A stretch of DNA of 45,753 nt, from the NCBI GenBank assembly GCA_018971625.1, contig JAGXAJ010000029.1, forward strand, positions 1 through 45,753, written 5' to 3'. This document shows positions 1-7,938 of this stretch, in pieces. Under the pieces are notes generated by a model. That model saw only the letters and a list, made by a program, of their open reading frames with translations. It made no database searches and was not told the DNA's origin. Source of the DNA: Pseudomonadota bacterium (GTDB lineage Bacteria; Pseudomonadota; Alphaproteobacteria; Rhizobiales; Xanthobacteraceae). Made by a program: the position numbers and the translations under genes. The first letter of the stretch is position 1; the number at the start of each line of letters is the position of its first letter.

Positions 1-476
1 ACCCGGTCCGACATCTTGCCGTCGCGTTCGCCGAAGGTCAGCGACTGCATCGGCTGCAATTGCACCACCTCGCGCCTGTCGTTGAGCGTCGCCGCGATCG
101 CGCACAGCCCGCCCAGCACCCGCTCGCGGCCGAACTTTCCGTCCAGCACATCGAGATGCAGCATGCCATTGAGCAGCGGAATGATGGCGGTCTGCGGCCC
201 CACGGCGGGTGCGAACGAGCTGATCGCGTTCTCGAGATCGAAGGCCTTGCAGCTCAGCAGCACGACGTCGAATTTCTCGGCGAGCTGGTTGGCCTGGACC
301 GCAGCAGGGTTTTTCAGGGTCACGTCCCCATGGGGGCTCTTGATCACGAGGCCGGCAGCCGCCAGTTCGCCAGCGCGCTTCGGGCGGACCAGAAAGGTCA
401 CGTCGCGACCGGCCTGCAGCATCCTGCCGCCGAAATACCCGCCGATCGCACCGGCGCCGACCACGAGAATTCGCAT
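1..476 (-). CDS. panE: 2-dehydropantoate 2-reductase (ketopantoate reductase), partial
   Basis: The reading frame starts at the ATG at 476 and runs off the left edge of the window, so only about 158 N-terminal residues are visible. They begin MRILVVGAGAIGGYFGGRM, a Rossmann NADP-binding loop of the ketopantoate reductase/ApbA family, followed by the conserved LLNGM segment. The family reduces 2-dehydropantoate to pantoate with NADPH in the cytosol, a step of coenzyme A synthesis. Paralogues with other substrates are common in rhizobia, and the C-terminal catalytic domain is outside the window, so the substrate is not proven. It is the third gene of a probable minus-strand run after the isomerase and the SDR. 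Confidence 0.85.
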   Translation of the reverse strand, partial: MRILVVGAGAIGGYFGGRMLQAGRDVTFLVRPKRAGELAAAGLVIKSPHGDVTLKNPAAVQANQLAEKFDVVLLSCKAFDLENAISSFAPAVGPQTAIIPLLNGMLHLDVLDGKFGRERVLGGLCAIAATLNDRREVVQLQPMQSLTFGERDGKMSDR

Positions 477-550
477 GGGTTAATTCCTTTGTTGTCGGTT
501 TTGAGGGGCGGATGACCAATAGGGAGTAGCGAACAGGGAAAGGAACTTCC

Positions 551-578
551 ATTCGCTATTCGCCACTCGCCATTCGCC
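551..578. repeat. Short tandem repeat, four 7-bp units
   Basis: Four consecutive heptamers follow ATTCGCC with single changes: ATTCGCT, ATTCGCC, ACTCGCC, ATTCGCC. The array sits between the SDR stop and the panE start. No function can be assigned. Confidence 0.7.
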
Positions 579-581
579 CCT

Positions 582-1319
582 TCACCATTTTTCCCCGTAC
601 GGACGGATTTCCATTTCAAACGTCCAGGCGCTGCGCGGCTGCAGATAGAGCTGCCAGTAGGAGGCCGCGACCGAGGCAGGGGGCATCAACAGATCAGGAT
701 TGTCGAGTGCTTCCCTGCCCCAGAGCTGTTCGCGCCGTTCGCGCACCCAGGCGGTATCGACGCCGGCATCGATCACCAAATGCGCCACATGGATGTTCTT
801 CGGTCCGAGTTCGCGCGCCATCGATTGCGCCACGGCGCGAAGACCGAATTTGGCGCTGGCGAACGCGGCAAAGCCGCTGCCACCGCGCAGGGAAGCGGTG
901 GCCCCGGTGAAGAAGATGTTGCCCTGGCCGCGCGGCAGCATCAGCCGTGCCGATTCGCGGCCGGTGACGAAGCCGGCCCAGCACGCCATTTCCCAGACTT
1001 TCCGAAAGACGCGGTCGGTGGTCTCCAGGATCGGAAAATTGACGTTGGCGCCGACATTGAAGATGGCGACTTCGAGCGGCGCATAGCTATCGGCGTCATT
1101 GAGGAAGGCCGCGACCTCGTCTTCCTTTCGCGCATCGAGCGATCGTGCCAAGATCGTTCCGCCGGCCGCCTCGACCTCGCTTACCAGCGGTTCGAGCTTT
1201 TCGCCGTTGCGCCGCCCCGCGAATACCGCAAAGCCCTCGGCTGCGAATTTCTTGGAGATCTCGGCTCCGATGTAGTCACCGGCGCCGACCACCGCGACCG
1301 TCGCATTGCGCTTATGCAT
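582..1319 (-). CDS. Atypical short-chain dehydrogenase/reductase lacking the catalytic Tyr
   Basis: A 245-residue single-domain SDR with the nucleotide loop VGAGDYIGAE and the conserved sequence ATASLRGGSGFAAFASAK. The usual YxxxK motif is FASAK here, and the position normally holding the catalytic Ser is Ala. This matches the SDR_c10 subgroup, described as having Phe in place of the active-site Tyr and an incomplete glycine motif, so ordinary SDR catalysis is doubtful. The ATG at 1319 follows the isomerase stop by 25 bp, which suggests co-transcription from the isomerase towards panE. Its substrate is unknown; it may bind a nucleotide without classical SDR chemistry. Confidence 0.88.
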   Translation of the reverse strand: MHKRNATVAVVGAGDYIGAEISKKFAAEGFAVFAGRRNGEKLEPLVSEVEAAGGTILARSLDARKEDEVAAFLNDADSYAPLEVAIFNVGANVNFPILETTDRVFRKVWEMACWAGFVTGRESARLMLPRGQGNIFFTGATASLRGGSGFAAFASAKFGLRAVAQSMARELGPKNIHVAHLVIDAGVDTAWVRERREQLWGREALDNPDLLMPPASVAASYWQLYLQPRSAWTFEMEIRPYGEKW

Positions 1320-1344
1320 TTCAGCTACCCCACCCTGCTCGCCG

Positions 1345-1953
1345 CTATTTCCCCGAGATCAATTCCTCGACCTCGCGCAGCTGTTCCTTGCCGAAGAACA
1401 TTTCCGTGCCGACGAAGAAGGTCGGCGAACCGAACGCGCCGCGCTCGACCGCGGCTTGCGTGTTCTCGATCAGCCTGGCCTTGACCTCGAGATCCTGCGC
1501 GCGCGCAAACAACTTTCGGGCATCCAGACCCGACGCGGTGAACGCTTCGACGGCCACTTCGCAGTCGTCCATCTTCTTCGGTTCGACCCACATGTGATGG
1601 AACGCGGCGTCGACGTATTTCTCGAATACGCCTTCCAGTTCGGCTGCAATTGCCGCGCGCATCAGGTTAAGCGTGTTGACGGGAAAGAATGGATTCCAGG
1701 TATAAGGCTTGACGCCGAAGCGCTTCACAAAACGCGCGGTTTCCAGCGCGTGAAACTCGCGCTTGTTCCTGACGCCGGCCAGTGTTTCCACGGGCGATTT
1801 GTTGTTGGTCGCCTTGAAGATGCCGCCGAGCAGGATCGGAACATATTCGAATTTCGCGTTGCAGCGCTTTTCGATCGCCGGAATCGCCTCGTGGCTGAGG
1901 AACGCGTGGGGGCTTCCGACATCGAACATGAATTGCGCAGATGCGGTGCTCAT
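1345..1953 (-). CDS. 2-hydroxychromene-2-carboxylate isomerase (DsbA/GST-kappa fold)
   Basis: A 202-residue protein beginning MSTASAQFMFDVGSPHAF. It has the thioredoxin-fold N-terminus with Ser in the DVGSP motif and the C-terminal GAFGSPTFFVG loop typical of the NahD/GST-kappa family. Members use glutathione to isomerise 2-hydroxychromene-2-carboxylate in naphthalene degradation, but many rhizobial copies have no known aromatic pathway and may be general glutathione-dependent enzymes. An in-frame start lies 21 bp upstream, but AGGGGAGG sits just before the ATG at 1953, so that start is chosen. It lies upstream of the SDR and panE on the same strand. Confidence 0.87.
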   Translation of the reverse strand: MSTASAQFMFDVGSPHAFLSHEAIPAIEKRCNAKFEYVPILLGGIFKATNNKSPVETLAGVRNKREFHALETARFVKRFGVKPYTWNPFFPVNTLNLMRAAIAAELEGVFEKYVDAAFHHMWVEPKKMDDCEVAVEAFTASGLDARKLFARAQDLEVKARLIENTQAAVERGAFGSPTFFVGTEMFFGKEQLREVEELISGK

Positions 1954-2042
1954 GACGGCCTCCCCTGGCGCCATCTGTTGCTTATATGATTGCCATCATC
2001 CAAATCAACGTAGCGCTCCGCGGTCTTGGCATCAACCCGGGG

Positions 2043-2678
2043 TTATGGCTGTGACTTGGGCTGGAACGCCCGTTCTGCGAGCTGTGCGGCGTGGTCGCGC
2101 AAATCTGCGGGCCAGTCGGCAATCAACTTCCTGAAACGTAAAGGATCCGGCGCGAACAGAGCACGGACCGCCTCTTCGAAATGCGGCCGGTCGCCGGCCA
2201 TGGCCGACATGAAGCGATAGGCGGCGTCCTGGCTCTGGCGGATGAGATCCTTCTCCTCGCTGCCGCGCCGCGCGTCATCGACCAGCTTGCGGATCGCCAC
2301 CGATGCGCCGCCGGATTGCCGCGCCAGCCATTCCCAATGCCGCGGCAGCAGTGTGATCTCGCGCGCGACAACACCCAGTTTCGGTCGGCCCGGGCTGCGG
2401 CTGGTCGGCGGGGCTGGCTCGCCAAGTGCGATTTCGTCTGCGGTTTCGTCCCGCGCAATTTTGTCGGCCGCCGGCAATCGTGCCAGTACGTCGTCGACAG
2501 TGCCGCGAAAATCGAGATCGACTACGTTGCTGCTGATACCGTCGAAAATCAGCACCGAGGCTTCTTTGCGCTGGTCGAGCGCCCATTTTGCCGCGCGGGC
2601 GACGTCGCGCAGGTCGCCGGCGGCGATACGGTGCTCGCCATCGAACGCGATAAAGGCAGTGTCGGAAGGCCTGGCCAT
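2043..2678 (-). CDS. DUF2239 family protein, possible ribbon-helix-helix autoregulator
   Basis: A 211-residue DUF2239 (COG3644) protein beginning MARPSDTAFIAFDGEHRI. No biochemical role is established for the family. From about residue 110 there is GRPKLGVVAREITLLPRHWE followed by a helix, a GGAS turn and a second helix ending KLVDDARR. That strand-helix-turn-helix order resembles a ribbon-helix-helix DNA-binding fold; this is my inference. Two CCCGGG-centred palindromes lie 31-74 bp upstream of its start, in the region shared with the divergent GST gene, which fits autoregulation. Start 2678 is preferred over the in-frame start at 2705, which lies close to the first palindrome. Confidence 0.85.
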   Translation of the reverse strand: MARPSDTAFIAFDGEHRIAAGDLRDVARAAKWALDQRKEASVLIFDGISSNVVDLDFRGTVDDVLARLPAADKIARDETADEIALGEPAPPTSRSPGRPKLGVVAREITLLPRHWEWLARQSGGASVAIRKLVDDARRGSEEKDLIRQSQDAAYRFMSAMAGDRPHFEEAVRALFAPDPLRFRKLIADWPADLRDHAAQLAERAFQPKSQP

Positions 2679-2708
2679 CGAAAACTCTATATGGGTCCAA
2701 CCCATTTA

Positions 2709-2720
2709 TTACCCGGGTAA
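2709..2720. promoter_or_regulatory. Candidate operator site 1, perfect palindrome TTACCCGGGTAA
   Basis: A perfect 12-bp palindrome TTACCCGGGTAA lies 31 bp upstream of the DUF2239 start. A second near-identical site is centred 28 bp further away. Shape, pairing and position between divergent genes suggest a dimeric repressor site. The binding protein is inferred to be DUF2239 itself. Confidence 0.6.
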
Positions 2721-2732
2721 ATCATGCTTGTC

Positions 2733-2752
2733 AATAATACCCGGGTAATATT
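2733..2752. promoter_or_regulatory. Candidate operator site 2, imperfect 20-bp palindrome
   Basis: AATAATACCCGGGTAATATT is a 20-bp palindrome with one mismatched pair. It shares the TACCCGGGTAA core with site 1, and the centre-to-centre distance is 28 bp. It lies about 85 bp upstream of the GST start and about 55 bp upstream of the DUF2239 start, so it could act on both promoters. Confidence 0.55.
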
Positions 2753-2837
2753 GATCTCGCCAGCGTGTCTCGACTTTCCAGTGCATGACTGGCACCAGCG
2801 GGACCGCTCAAGATCGCGCTGTTCGCCGGGAATCGTC

Positions 2838-3617
2838 ATGCTTGCCGTCCATCACCTCAATAATTCACGTTCGCAACGTGTGTTATGGCTGCTGGAAGAA
2901 CTCGGGGTGCCTTACGAGATCGTTCGCTATCAGCGCCAGCCTGATATGCGTGCGCCCGCGGAATTGCTCGCGATTCACCCGCTTGGAAAATCCCCGGTCA
3001 TCACCGACAACGGCAACGCGGTTGCGGAGTCGGGTGCGATCGTCGACTACATCGTCGAGACGTATGGCGAGGGTCGCCTGATCCCGCCGGCCGAGACGCC
3101 GGAGCGGCTGCGCTACACCTATTGGCTGCATTATGCCGAAGGCTCGGCGATGCCGCCGATGCTGCTCAAATTGCTGTTCACGCTGATGCCGAAACGCGCA
3201 CCGGCTCTGCTGCGGCCGTTGGTGCGCAAGATCTCCAATCAGGCTCTGACCGCATTGGTGAACCCGCAACTCAAGCAGCATATGGCATATTGGGAAAGTG
3301 AACTTGGAAAGAGCACCTGGTTCGCCGGCAAAGAATTTACCGCCGCCGATATCCAGATGAGCTTTCCCCTGGAAGCAGCGCTCGCACGCGCAGGACTCGA
3401 TCAGGGTCATCCCCGGGCGATGGCGTTTCTCGACCGCACTCATACCCGTCCGGCCTATGTCCGCGCGCTTGAAAAGGGCGGCCCGTATACGGTCGGACGC
3501 CGACCGCGCCCAACTATCGTTCACGCTGTGATCGGTCAGGCCACATCCTTCCTCACGCGGGTGAGTAGCGTCGGATTTCTAGAGCGTTTTTCGAGCGAAG
3601 CATGCCCTCGGACTTGA
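2838..3617 (+). CDS. Glutathione S-transferase family protein
   Basis: A 259-residue protein. The N-terminal thioredoxin-like domain begins MLAVHHLNNSRSQRVLWLLE and contains HPLGKSPVI and the glutathione-binding AESGAIVDYI segment, followed by an all-helical C-terminal domain. This is the bacterial GST layout for conjugation or glutathione-dependent reduction in the cytosol; the substrate is unknown. The ATG at 2838 aligns with the usual GST start, although the frame is open 114 bp upstream. The last 12 residues, from LERF to the stop, are encoded by a dispersed repeat and are not part of the family fold. Divergent from DUF2239 across two candidate operators. Confidence 0.88.
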   Translation: MLAVHHLNNSRSQRVLWLLEELGVPYEIVRYQRQPDMRAPAELLAIHPLGKSPVITDNGNAVAESGAIVDYIVETYGEGRLIPPAETPERLRYTYWLHYAEGSAMPPMLLKLLFTLMPKRAPALLRPLVRKISNQALTALVNPQLKQHMAYWESELGKSTWFAGKEFTAADIQMSFPLEAALARAGLDQGHPRAMAFLDRTHTRPAYVRALEKGGPYTVGRRPRPTIVHAVIGQATSFLTRVSSVGFLERFSSEACPRT

Positions 3618-3705
3618 TCCGAGGGTGGATACCGGTTCGCGTGAAGAAAACGCGTCAAAACAAGAATCTAGAGCTCGTTCCGATTCTATCGCAACGGAGC
3701 TCTAG
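3578..3705. repeat. Dispersed palindromic repeat, copy 1 (also a likely bidirectional terminator)
   Basis: The element starts TCTAGAGCGTTTTTCGAGCG, continues through ACCGGTTCGCG and AAAACGCGTCAAAAC, and ends in GAGCTCTAG. It holds two hairpins: CCTCGGA/TCCGAGG at 3606-3624, and CTAGAGCTC/GAGCTCTAG at 3668-3705. Reverse-oriented relatives lie at 37355-37450 and 43834-43922. It separates the convergent GST and SDR genes, and both stop codons fall inside it. Confidence 0.85.
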
Positions 3706-4598
3706 CGCGACCTTTGCACCCCGCCAACCGACGGCATGGCTTGCACCGTCACTCCGGGCGGCGGAGCCTCATCGTCGGGCACGAAGAAATCCGGCATCAG
3801 GGTAACGGAAGAATCGACGCGATAGCACTCGAAGTCGCGCACGCCGCTGGCATAGAGCACCTTGTCATCGATGCAAAACTGCCCGGTGAATTCACGCGCG
3901 GGCCGCGTCAGAATCGCGTAAGCGGCATCGCCCATGATCTCGGGCGTGCGGCTCGCACGCATCATGGCGTCTCCGCCCAGCAGATTGCCGACCGCCGCGG
4001 TAGCGATCGTGGTGCGCGGCCACAGCGCATTGACCGCAACGCCTGCGGATTTCAACTCACCGGCGAGGCCCAGCACACACATGCTCATGCCGAACTTCGC
4101 CATCGTGTAGGCGGTGGAGTGCTCGAACCATTTGGTCTTCATGTCGAGAGGCGGCGACAGCATCAGGATATGCGGATTGCCCGCTTTCTTCAGATGCGGA
4201 ATGCAGTATTTCGACACCATGAAAGTGCCGCGGGTGTTGATGTTCATCATCAGGTCGAACCGCTTCATGTCGGTCGCCTGCGAATCGGTCAGGCTAATGG
4301 CGCTGGCGTTGTTGACGCAGATGTCGATGCCGCCGAATTCGGCCACCGTCTGTTCGACGGCGGCTATCACCTGCGCTTCCTCGCGGATATCGCAAAGGAT
4401 CGGCAATGCGTTGCCGCCAGCGGCGCGTATCTCGTCCGCCGCGGTGTAGATGGTGCCCTTCAGCTTCGGATGCGGCTCGGCGGTCTTCGCGGCAATCGCG
4501 ACATTGGCACCGTCGCGCGCCGCGCGCAACGCGATCGCAAGCCCGATGCCGCGGCTGCCGCCCGACACGAACATCGTCCTGCCCTTGAGAGATGTCAT
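3702..4598 (-). CDS. SDR family oxidoreductase (HSDL2-like)
   Basis: A 298-residue SDR with GGSRGIG nucleotide loop near residue 13, the NNASAI motif and an active-site YTMAK (Tyr and Lys present). It resembles hydroxysteroid dehydrogenase-like 2 enzymes, including the long C-terminal tail with DFFVPD. The substrate is unknown. The frame is open to 4847, but the ATG at 4598 with GGAGG 6-9 bases before it and the immediate Rossmann fold support the shorter protein; the upstream part overlaps gamma-glutamyltransferase out of frame. Its TAG stop lies in the last bases of a dispersed repeat, so the final residues may have changed when the repeat arrived. Confidence 0.87.
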   Translation of the reverse strand: MTSLKGRTMFVSGGSRGIGLAIALRAARDGANVAIAAKTAEPHPKLKGTIYTAADEIRAAGGNALPILCDIREEAQVIAAVEQTVAEFGGIDICVNNASAISLTDSQATDMKRFDLMMNINTRGTFMVSKYCIPHLKKAGNPHILMLSPPLDMKTKWFEHSTAYTMAKFGMSMCVLGLAGELKSAGVAVNALWPRTTIATAAVGNLLGGDAMMRASRTPEIMGDAAYAILTRPAREFTGQFCIDDKVLYASGVRDFECYRVDSSVTLMPDFFVPDDEAPPPGVTVQAMPSVGGVQRSR

Positions 4599-4657
4599 CG
4601 CAGGCCTCCATGTCTTTCTGCGAGTATCCTTTACAAATGTCCTTTTACAACTTGCAT

Positions 4658-6409
4658 CTACTCTCCCGCCGCTTCCGCGCCACGGGTGCGGGGATCGGGC
4701 GCGCCAAGCAATCCATTTGCAGTCACCGCAATCGAATTGGCCGATGTCTGGCCGAGCGGCTCGACCACGGTATGACCCATCGCCCTCAGGCCCGCGATGA
4801 CATCCGCCGGAAAGCCGTGTTCGACCCGGACTTGGTTCGGCATCCATTGATGGTGCAACCGGGGGGCGGCGACTGCGGAGGCGACGTCCATATGATAATC
4901 GAGCACATCGACGATCACCTGCAGTACCGCGGAGATGATGCGGCTGCCGCCGGGCGACCCGGTCACCAGCACGACCTTGCCGTCCTTCAGTACAATGGTC
5001 GGCGTCATCGATGACAGCGGCCGCTTGCCTGGCGCCGGAAGATTGGCTTCGAAGCCGACCAGGCCGAACGCGTTGGACGCGCCGGGCGCCGCGGTGAAAT
5101 CATCGAGCTCGTCGTTGAGCAGCACGCCGGTGCCTTCGGCGACCAGCCCAACACCGTAGGGATAATTCAGCGTGTAGGTGTTGCTGACAGCATCGCCCGC
5201 ACTATCGACCACCGAGAAATGCGTGGTGTTGTCGCCCTCGTGCGGCGGAACGCCCGAGAGCACGTCGACCCATGGCGTGGCGTGGTCGAGGCTGATGCCT
5301 TCGCGCTGTTTGGCTGCATATTCCTTGGTTAATAGCCGCGTCACTGGCGCGGTGACAAAAGCGGGATCTCCAAGATAATGCGCGCGATCGGCATAGGCGC
5401 GCTTCATCGCCTCGATCAAAAGATGCAGCGAGGGCACCGAGCCTTGTTTCATCTCCGGCAGCGGAAAGCCCTCAAGGATGTTCAGCGTTTCCAGCAGCAC
5501 CACGCCGCCAGACGAGGGCAGTGGCATCGATACGATATCGTAGCCGCGGTAGCTGCCGTGCACCGGCACGCGGATGGTCGGTTGATACGATCCTAAATCA
5601 TCGAGCGTCATGATCCCGCCGGCATCGCGTATCGCCTTCACCAGCTTTTTGGCGACCGGACCCTGATAGAAGCCGCGGGGCCCTTGTTCGGCGATCGCCG
5701 AAAGTGTTTGCCCGAGGTCCTTTTGAACGAGAAGGTCGCCCTCGCGCAGCGGAGCGCCATCGGCGCGAGACAGGAATTTCGCCGAGGTCGGCCAACGCGA
5801 TAGCCGCTCGCGGCCTTCCGCCAGCGTGTCCGCGATATCGTCGGCAATCGGGATCCCATCGGTGGCCAGCGCGATCGCCGGGTTCAAAAGCTCTGCGAGC
5901 GAAAATTTGCCCGAGCCATATTTGTCGAGCGCGAGCGAAAGGCCCGCCACGGTGCCGGGTACTCCGATGCCGAGCGCAGAATTAAGTGACCTCGTCTGGT
6001 CGGGCTTGCCATCGGGACCGAGGAAAATATTGCGCGTGGTCGCGGCCGGTGCGACCTCGCGATAGTCAACGGCGATGTCCTGGTTGCCTTGGGCTAAATG
6101 GATAACCATGAAGCCGCCACCGCCGATGTTTCCGGCACGCGGATAGGTTACCGCCATCGCAAAGCCGGTGGCGACCGCGGCATCGACGGCGTTGCCGCCG
6201 CGCTTGAGCACATCGGCGCCAATCTGGGCCGCGATCCTCTCCTGCGCCACCACCATGCCGTGCTGGGCCAGCACGGCATGGGTCTCGTGCGGATCTGGAA
6301 GCGGTTCCGCGCTTTGACGCTGATCCTGCGCGCTGGCCGGCAAGTCGAGGAAAAGCACCAGCGCAAAGGCTATCGTGAGCCTGCCTAACTTCGCCGCCCA
6401 TGAGCTCAT
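4658..6409 (-). CDS. ggt: Gamma-glutamyltransferase (gamma-glutamyltranspeptidase)
   Basis: A 583-residue precursor with a Sec signal peptide (hydrophobic segment ending LPASAQ) for export to the periplasm. It carries the GGNAVDAAVA and GNIGGGGFM motifs, the autoprocessing and catalytic Thr in NTTHFSVVD (about residue 395), and GSPGGSRI near the small-subunit oxyanion hole. The enzyme cleaves the gamma-glutamyl bond of glutathione, releasing Cys-Gly, after self-cleavage into large and small subunits. An alternative TTG start at 6469 would add 20 residues before the signal peptide; the ATG at 6409 is preferred. Its place beside GST-type genes fits glutathione turnover. Confidence 0.95.
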   Translation of the reverse strand: MSSWAAKLGRLTIAFALVLFLDLPASAQDQRQSAEPLPDPHETHAVLAQHGMVVAQERIAAQIGADVLKRGGNAVDAAVATGFAMAVTYPRAGNIGGGGFMVIHLAQGNQDIAVDYREVAPAATTRNIFLGPDGKPDQTRSLNSALGIGVPGTVAGLSLALDKYGSGKFSLAELLNPAIALATDGIPIADDIADTLAEGRERLSRWPTSAKFLSRADGAPLREGDLLVQKDLGQTLSAIAEQGPRGFYQGPVAKKLVKAIRDAGGIMTLDDLGSYQPTIRVPVHGSYRGYDIVSMPLPSSGGVVLLETLNILEGFPLPEMKQGSVPSLHLLIEAMKRAYADRAHYLGDPAFVTAPVTRLLTKEYAAKQREGISLDHATPWVDVLSGVPPHEGDNTTHFSVVDSAGDAVSNTYTLNYPYGVGLVAEGTGVLLNDELDDFTAAPGASNAFGLVGFEANLPAPGKRPLSSMTPTIVLKDGKVVLVTGSPGGSRIISAVLQVIVDVLDYHMDVASAVAAPRLHHQWMPNQVRVEHGFPADVIAGLRAMGHTVVEPLGQTSANSIAVTANGLLGAPDPRTRGAEAAGE

Positions 6410-6549
6410 CAAAATTCTGCCGGGTGTCGATGCCAATCTGGAAACAACGGATAGGCGGGTTCGTCGCAATAGCTATGCTATACGGAGCCGCATGCTACAG
6501 GCAAAGCGCCTCCTCGTGACCAGGCAGGCCATTCCAGCAGGGATATTTG

Positions 6550-7938
6550 ATGGCGATCGCATTGACCGAATCCCGCCGTGTTGATTTGACGACTAAATAT
6601 CCGCCGCGCGCGGCCGTGATAAGCTGGCTTTTCTTCGATTGGGCTGCGCAGCCTTACTTCACACTGATCACGACGTTTGTGTTCGCGCCGTATTTTGCGA
6701 CTCATGTTGCCGCCAATCCCGCCAGCGGGCAGTCGCTCTGGGGCTTTGCCACCGCGGCGGCGGGGCTGGCGATCGCGCTGATGTCGCCGGTGCTTGGCGC
6801 GATCGCGGATGCCAGTGGCCGGCGCAAGCCCTGGATTGCGGCATTCGGCACTTTATTGGTGATCGGCTCCAGCCTGATGTGGTTCGCCAAGCCCGGCGAT
6901 GCCAGCGTGATCCCGCCGCTGTTGCTCTCCTATGGGATCGCAACCATCGGTGTTGAATTCGCCACTGTGTTCAACAATGCGATGATGCCGACCTTGGTGC
7001 CGCCGGACCAGATCGGCCGGCTGTCCGGCACCGGCTGGGCCACTGGCTACATCGGCGGTATCCTTAGCCTGATCCTGGTGCTCGGCTTTCTCGCCGCCAG
7101 CCCCGAAACCGGACGCACCCTGTTCGGATTTACCCCGTTGTTCGGTCTCGATCCCGCCACCCATCAGGGCGACCGCATTTCCGGTCCTTTGACCGGGGTA
7201 TGGTTCATCATTTTCGTTCTGCCGATGTTCCTGTTGACGCCGGATTATCCGGCCAGACACGCGCTTCGCGATGCGCTGCGGGAAGGGATGACGGATCTGC
7301 GGCGGACATTGCGCGAATTGCCCGAGCGCAAATCGGTGGCGGCATTTTTACTCGCCAACATGATCTATACCGATGGTCTGGTTTCGCTGTTCGCGTTCGG
7401 CGGCATCTACGCCGCCGGCACGTTCGGCTGGAATACGATCGAGATCGGCACCTTCGGCATTATTCTTGCTGTCGCAGGCACGCTCGGCGGATGGCTCGGC
7501 GGCAAGCTCGACGATGCGTTCGGACCGAAGTTCGTGATCACGGGCAGCATGCTGATGCTGCTCGGCGCGATTGTCGCTATCCTGCTGGTCGACAAGGACC
7601 GCGTACTGTTCGTCAAGGTAATGCCCCCGGTGCCTGGCGGACCGCTGTTCGCTTCCGCCGCGGAGAAGGCCTATCTCGTGCTGGGATGTCTGATCGGCGC
7701 GGCCGGCGCGCCATTGCAGGCCGCATCGCGCTCGCTTCTGATCCGGATCGCGCCGAAAGATCGCATCGCGCAATATTTCGGCCTGTTTGCGCTGACCGGC
7801 AAAGTCACCTCGTTTGTCGGTCCGCTGCTGATTGGCGTGGTCACGGCCGAGACCGCCAGCCAGAAAGCCGGCATGGCGGGTCTCGTGGTGTTTTTCCTTG
7901 CAGGATTGCTGCTGCTCTCGCGCGTGAGGGAAGTGTAA
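6550..7938 (+). CDS. MFS transporter, UMF1 (Atg22-like) family
   Basis: A 462-residue inner-membrane protein with about 12 hydrophobic helices, beginning with the family pattern around ISWLFFDWAAQPYFTLITTF. UMF1/Atg22-type carriers are related to the fungal vacuolar amino-acid exporter; bacterial substrates are generally unknown. The ATG at 6550 is preceded by AGCAGGGA at suitable spacing, while the codon before it is a possible TTG start. It is divergent from ggt, with about 140 bp between the starts. Its TAA stop directly abuts the purH stop on the other strand. Confidence 0.88.
   Translation: MAIALTESRRVDLTTKYPPRAAVISWLFFDWAAQPYFTLITTFVFAPYFATHVAANPASGQSLWGFATAAAGLAIALMSPVLGAIADASGRRKPWIAAFGTLLVIGSSLMWFAKPGDASVIPPLLLSYGIATIGVEFATVFNNAMMPTLVPPDQIGRLSGTGWATGYIGGILSLILVLGFLAASPETGRTLFGFTPLFGLDPATHQGDRISGPLTGVWFIIFVLPMFLLTPDYPARHALRDALREGMTDLRRTLRELPERKSVAAFLLANMIYTDGLVSLFAFGGIYAAGTFGWNTIEIGTFGIILAVAGTLGGWLGGKLDDAFGPKFVITGSMLMLLGAIVAILLVDKDRVLFVKVMPPVPGGPLFASAAEKAYLVLGCLIGAAGAPLQAASRSLLIRIAPKDRIAQYFGLFALTGKVTSFVGPLLIGVVTAETASQKAGMAGLVVFFLAGLLLLSRVREV

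Noticed and set aside
3606..3705. CRISPR or clustered-repeat interpretation of the hairpin element
   Set aside because: Only one copy is local, and the other two are far away and inverted; there are no spacers or cas genes.
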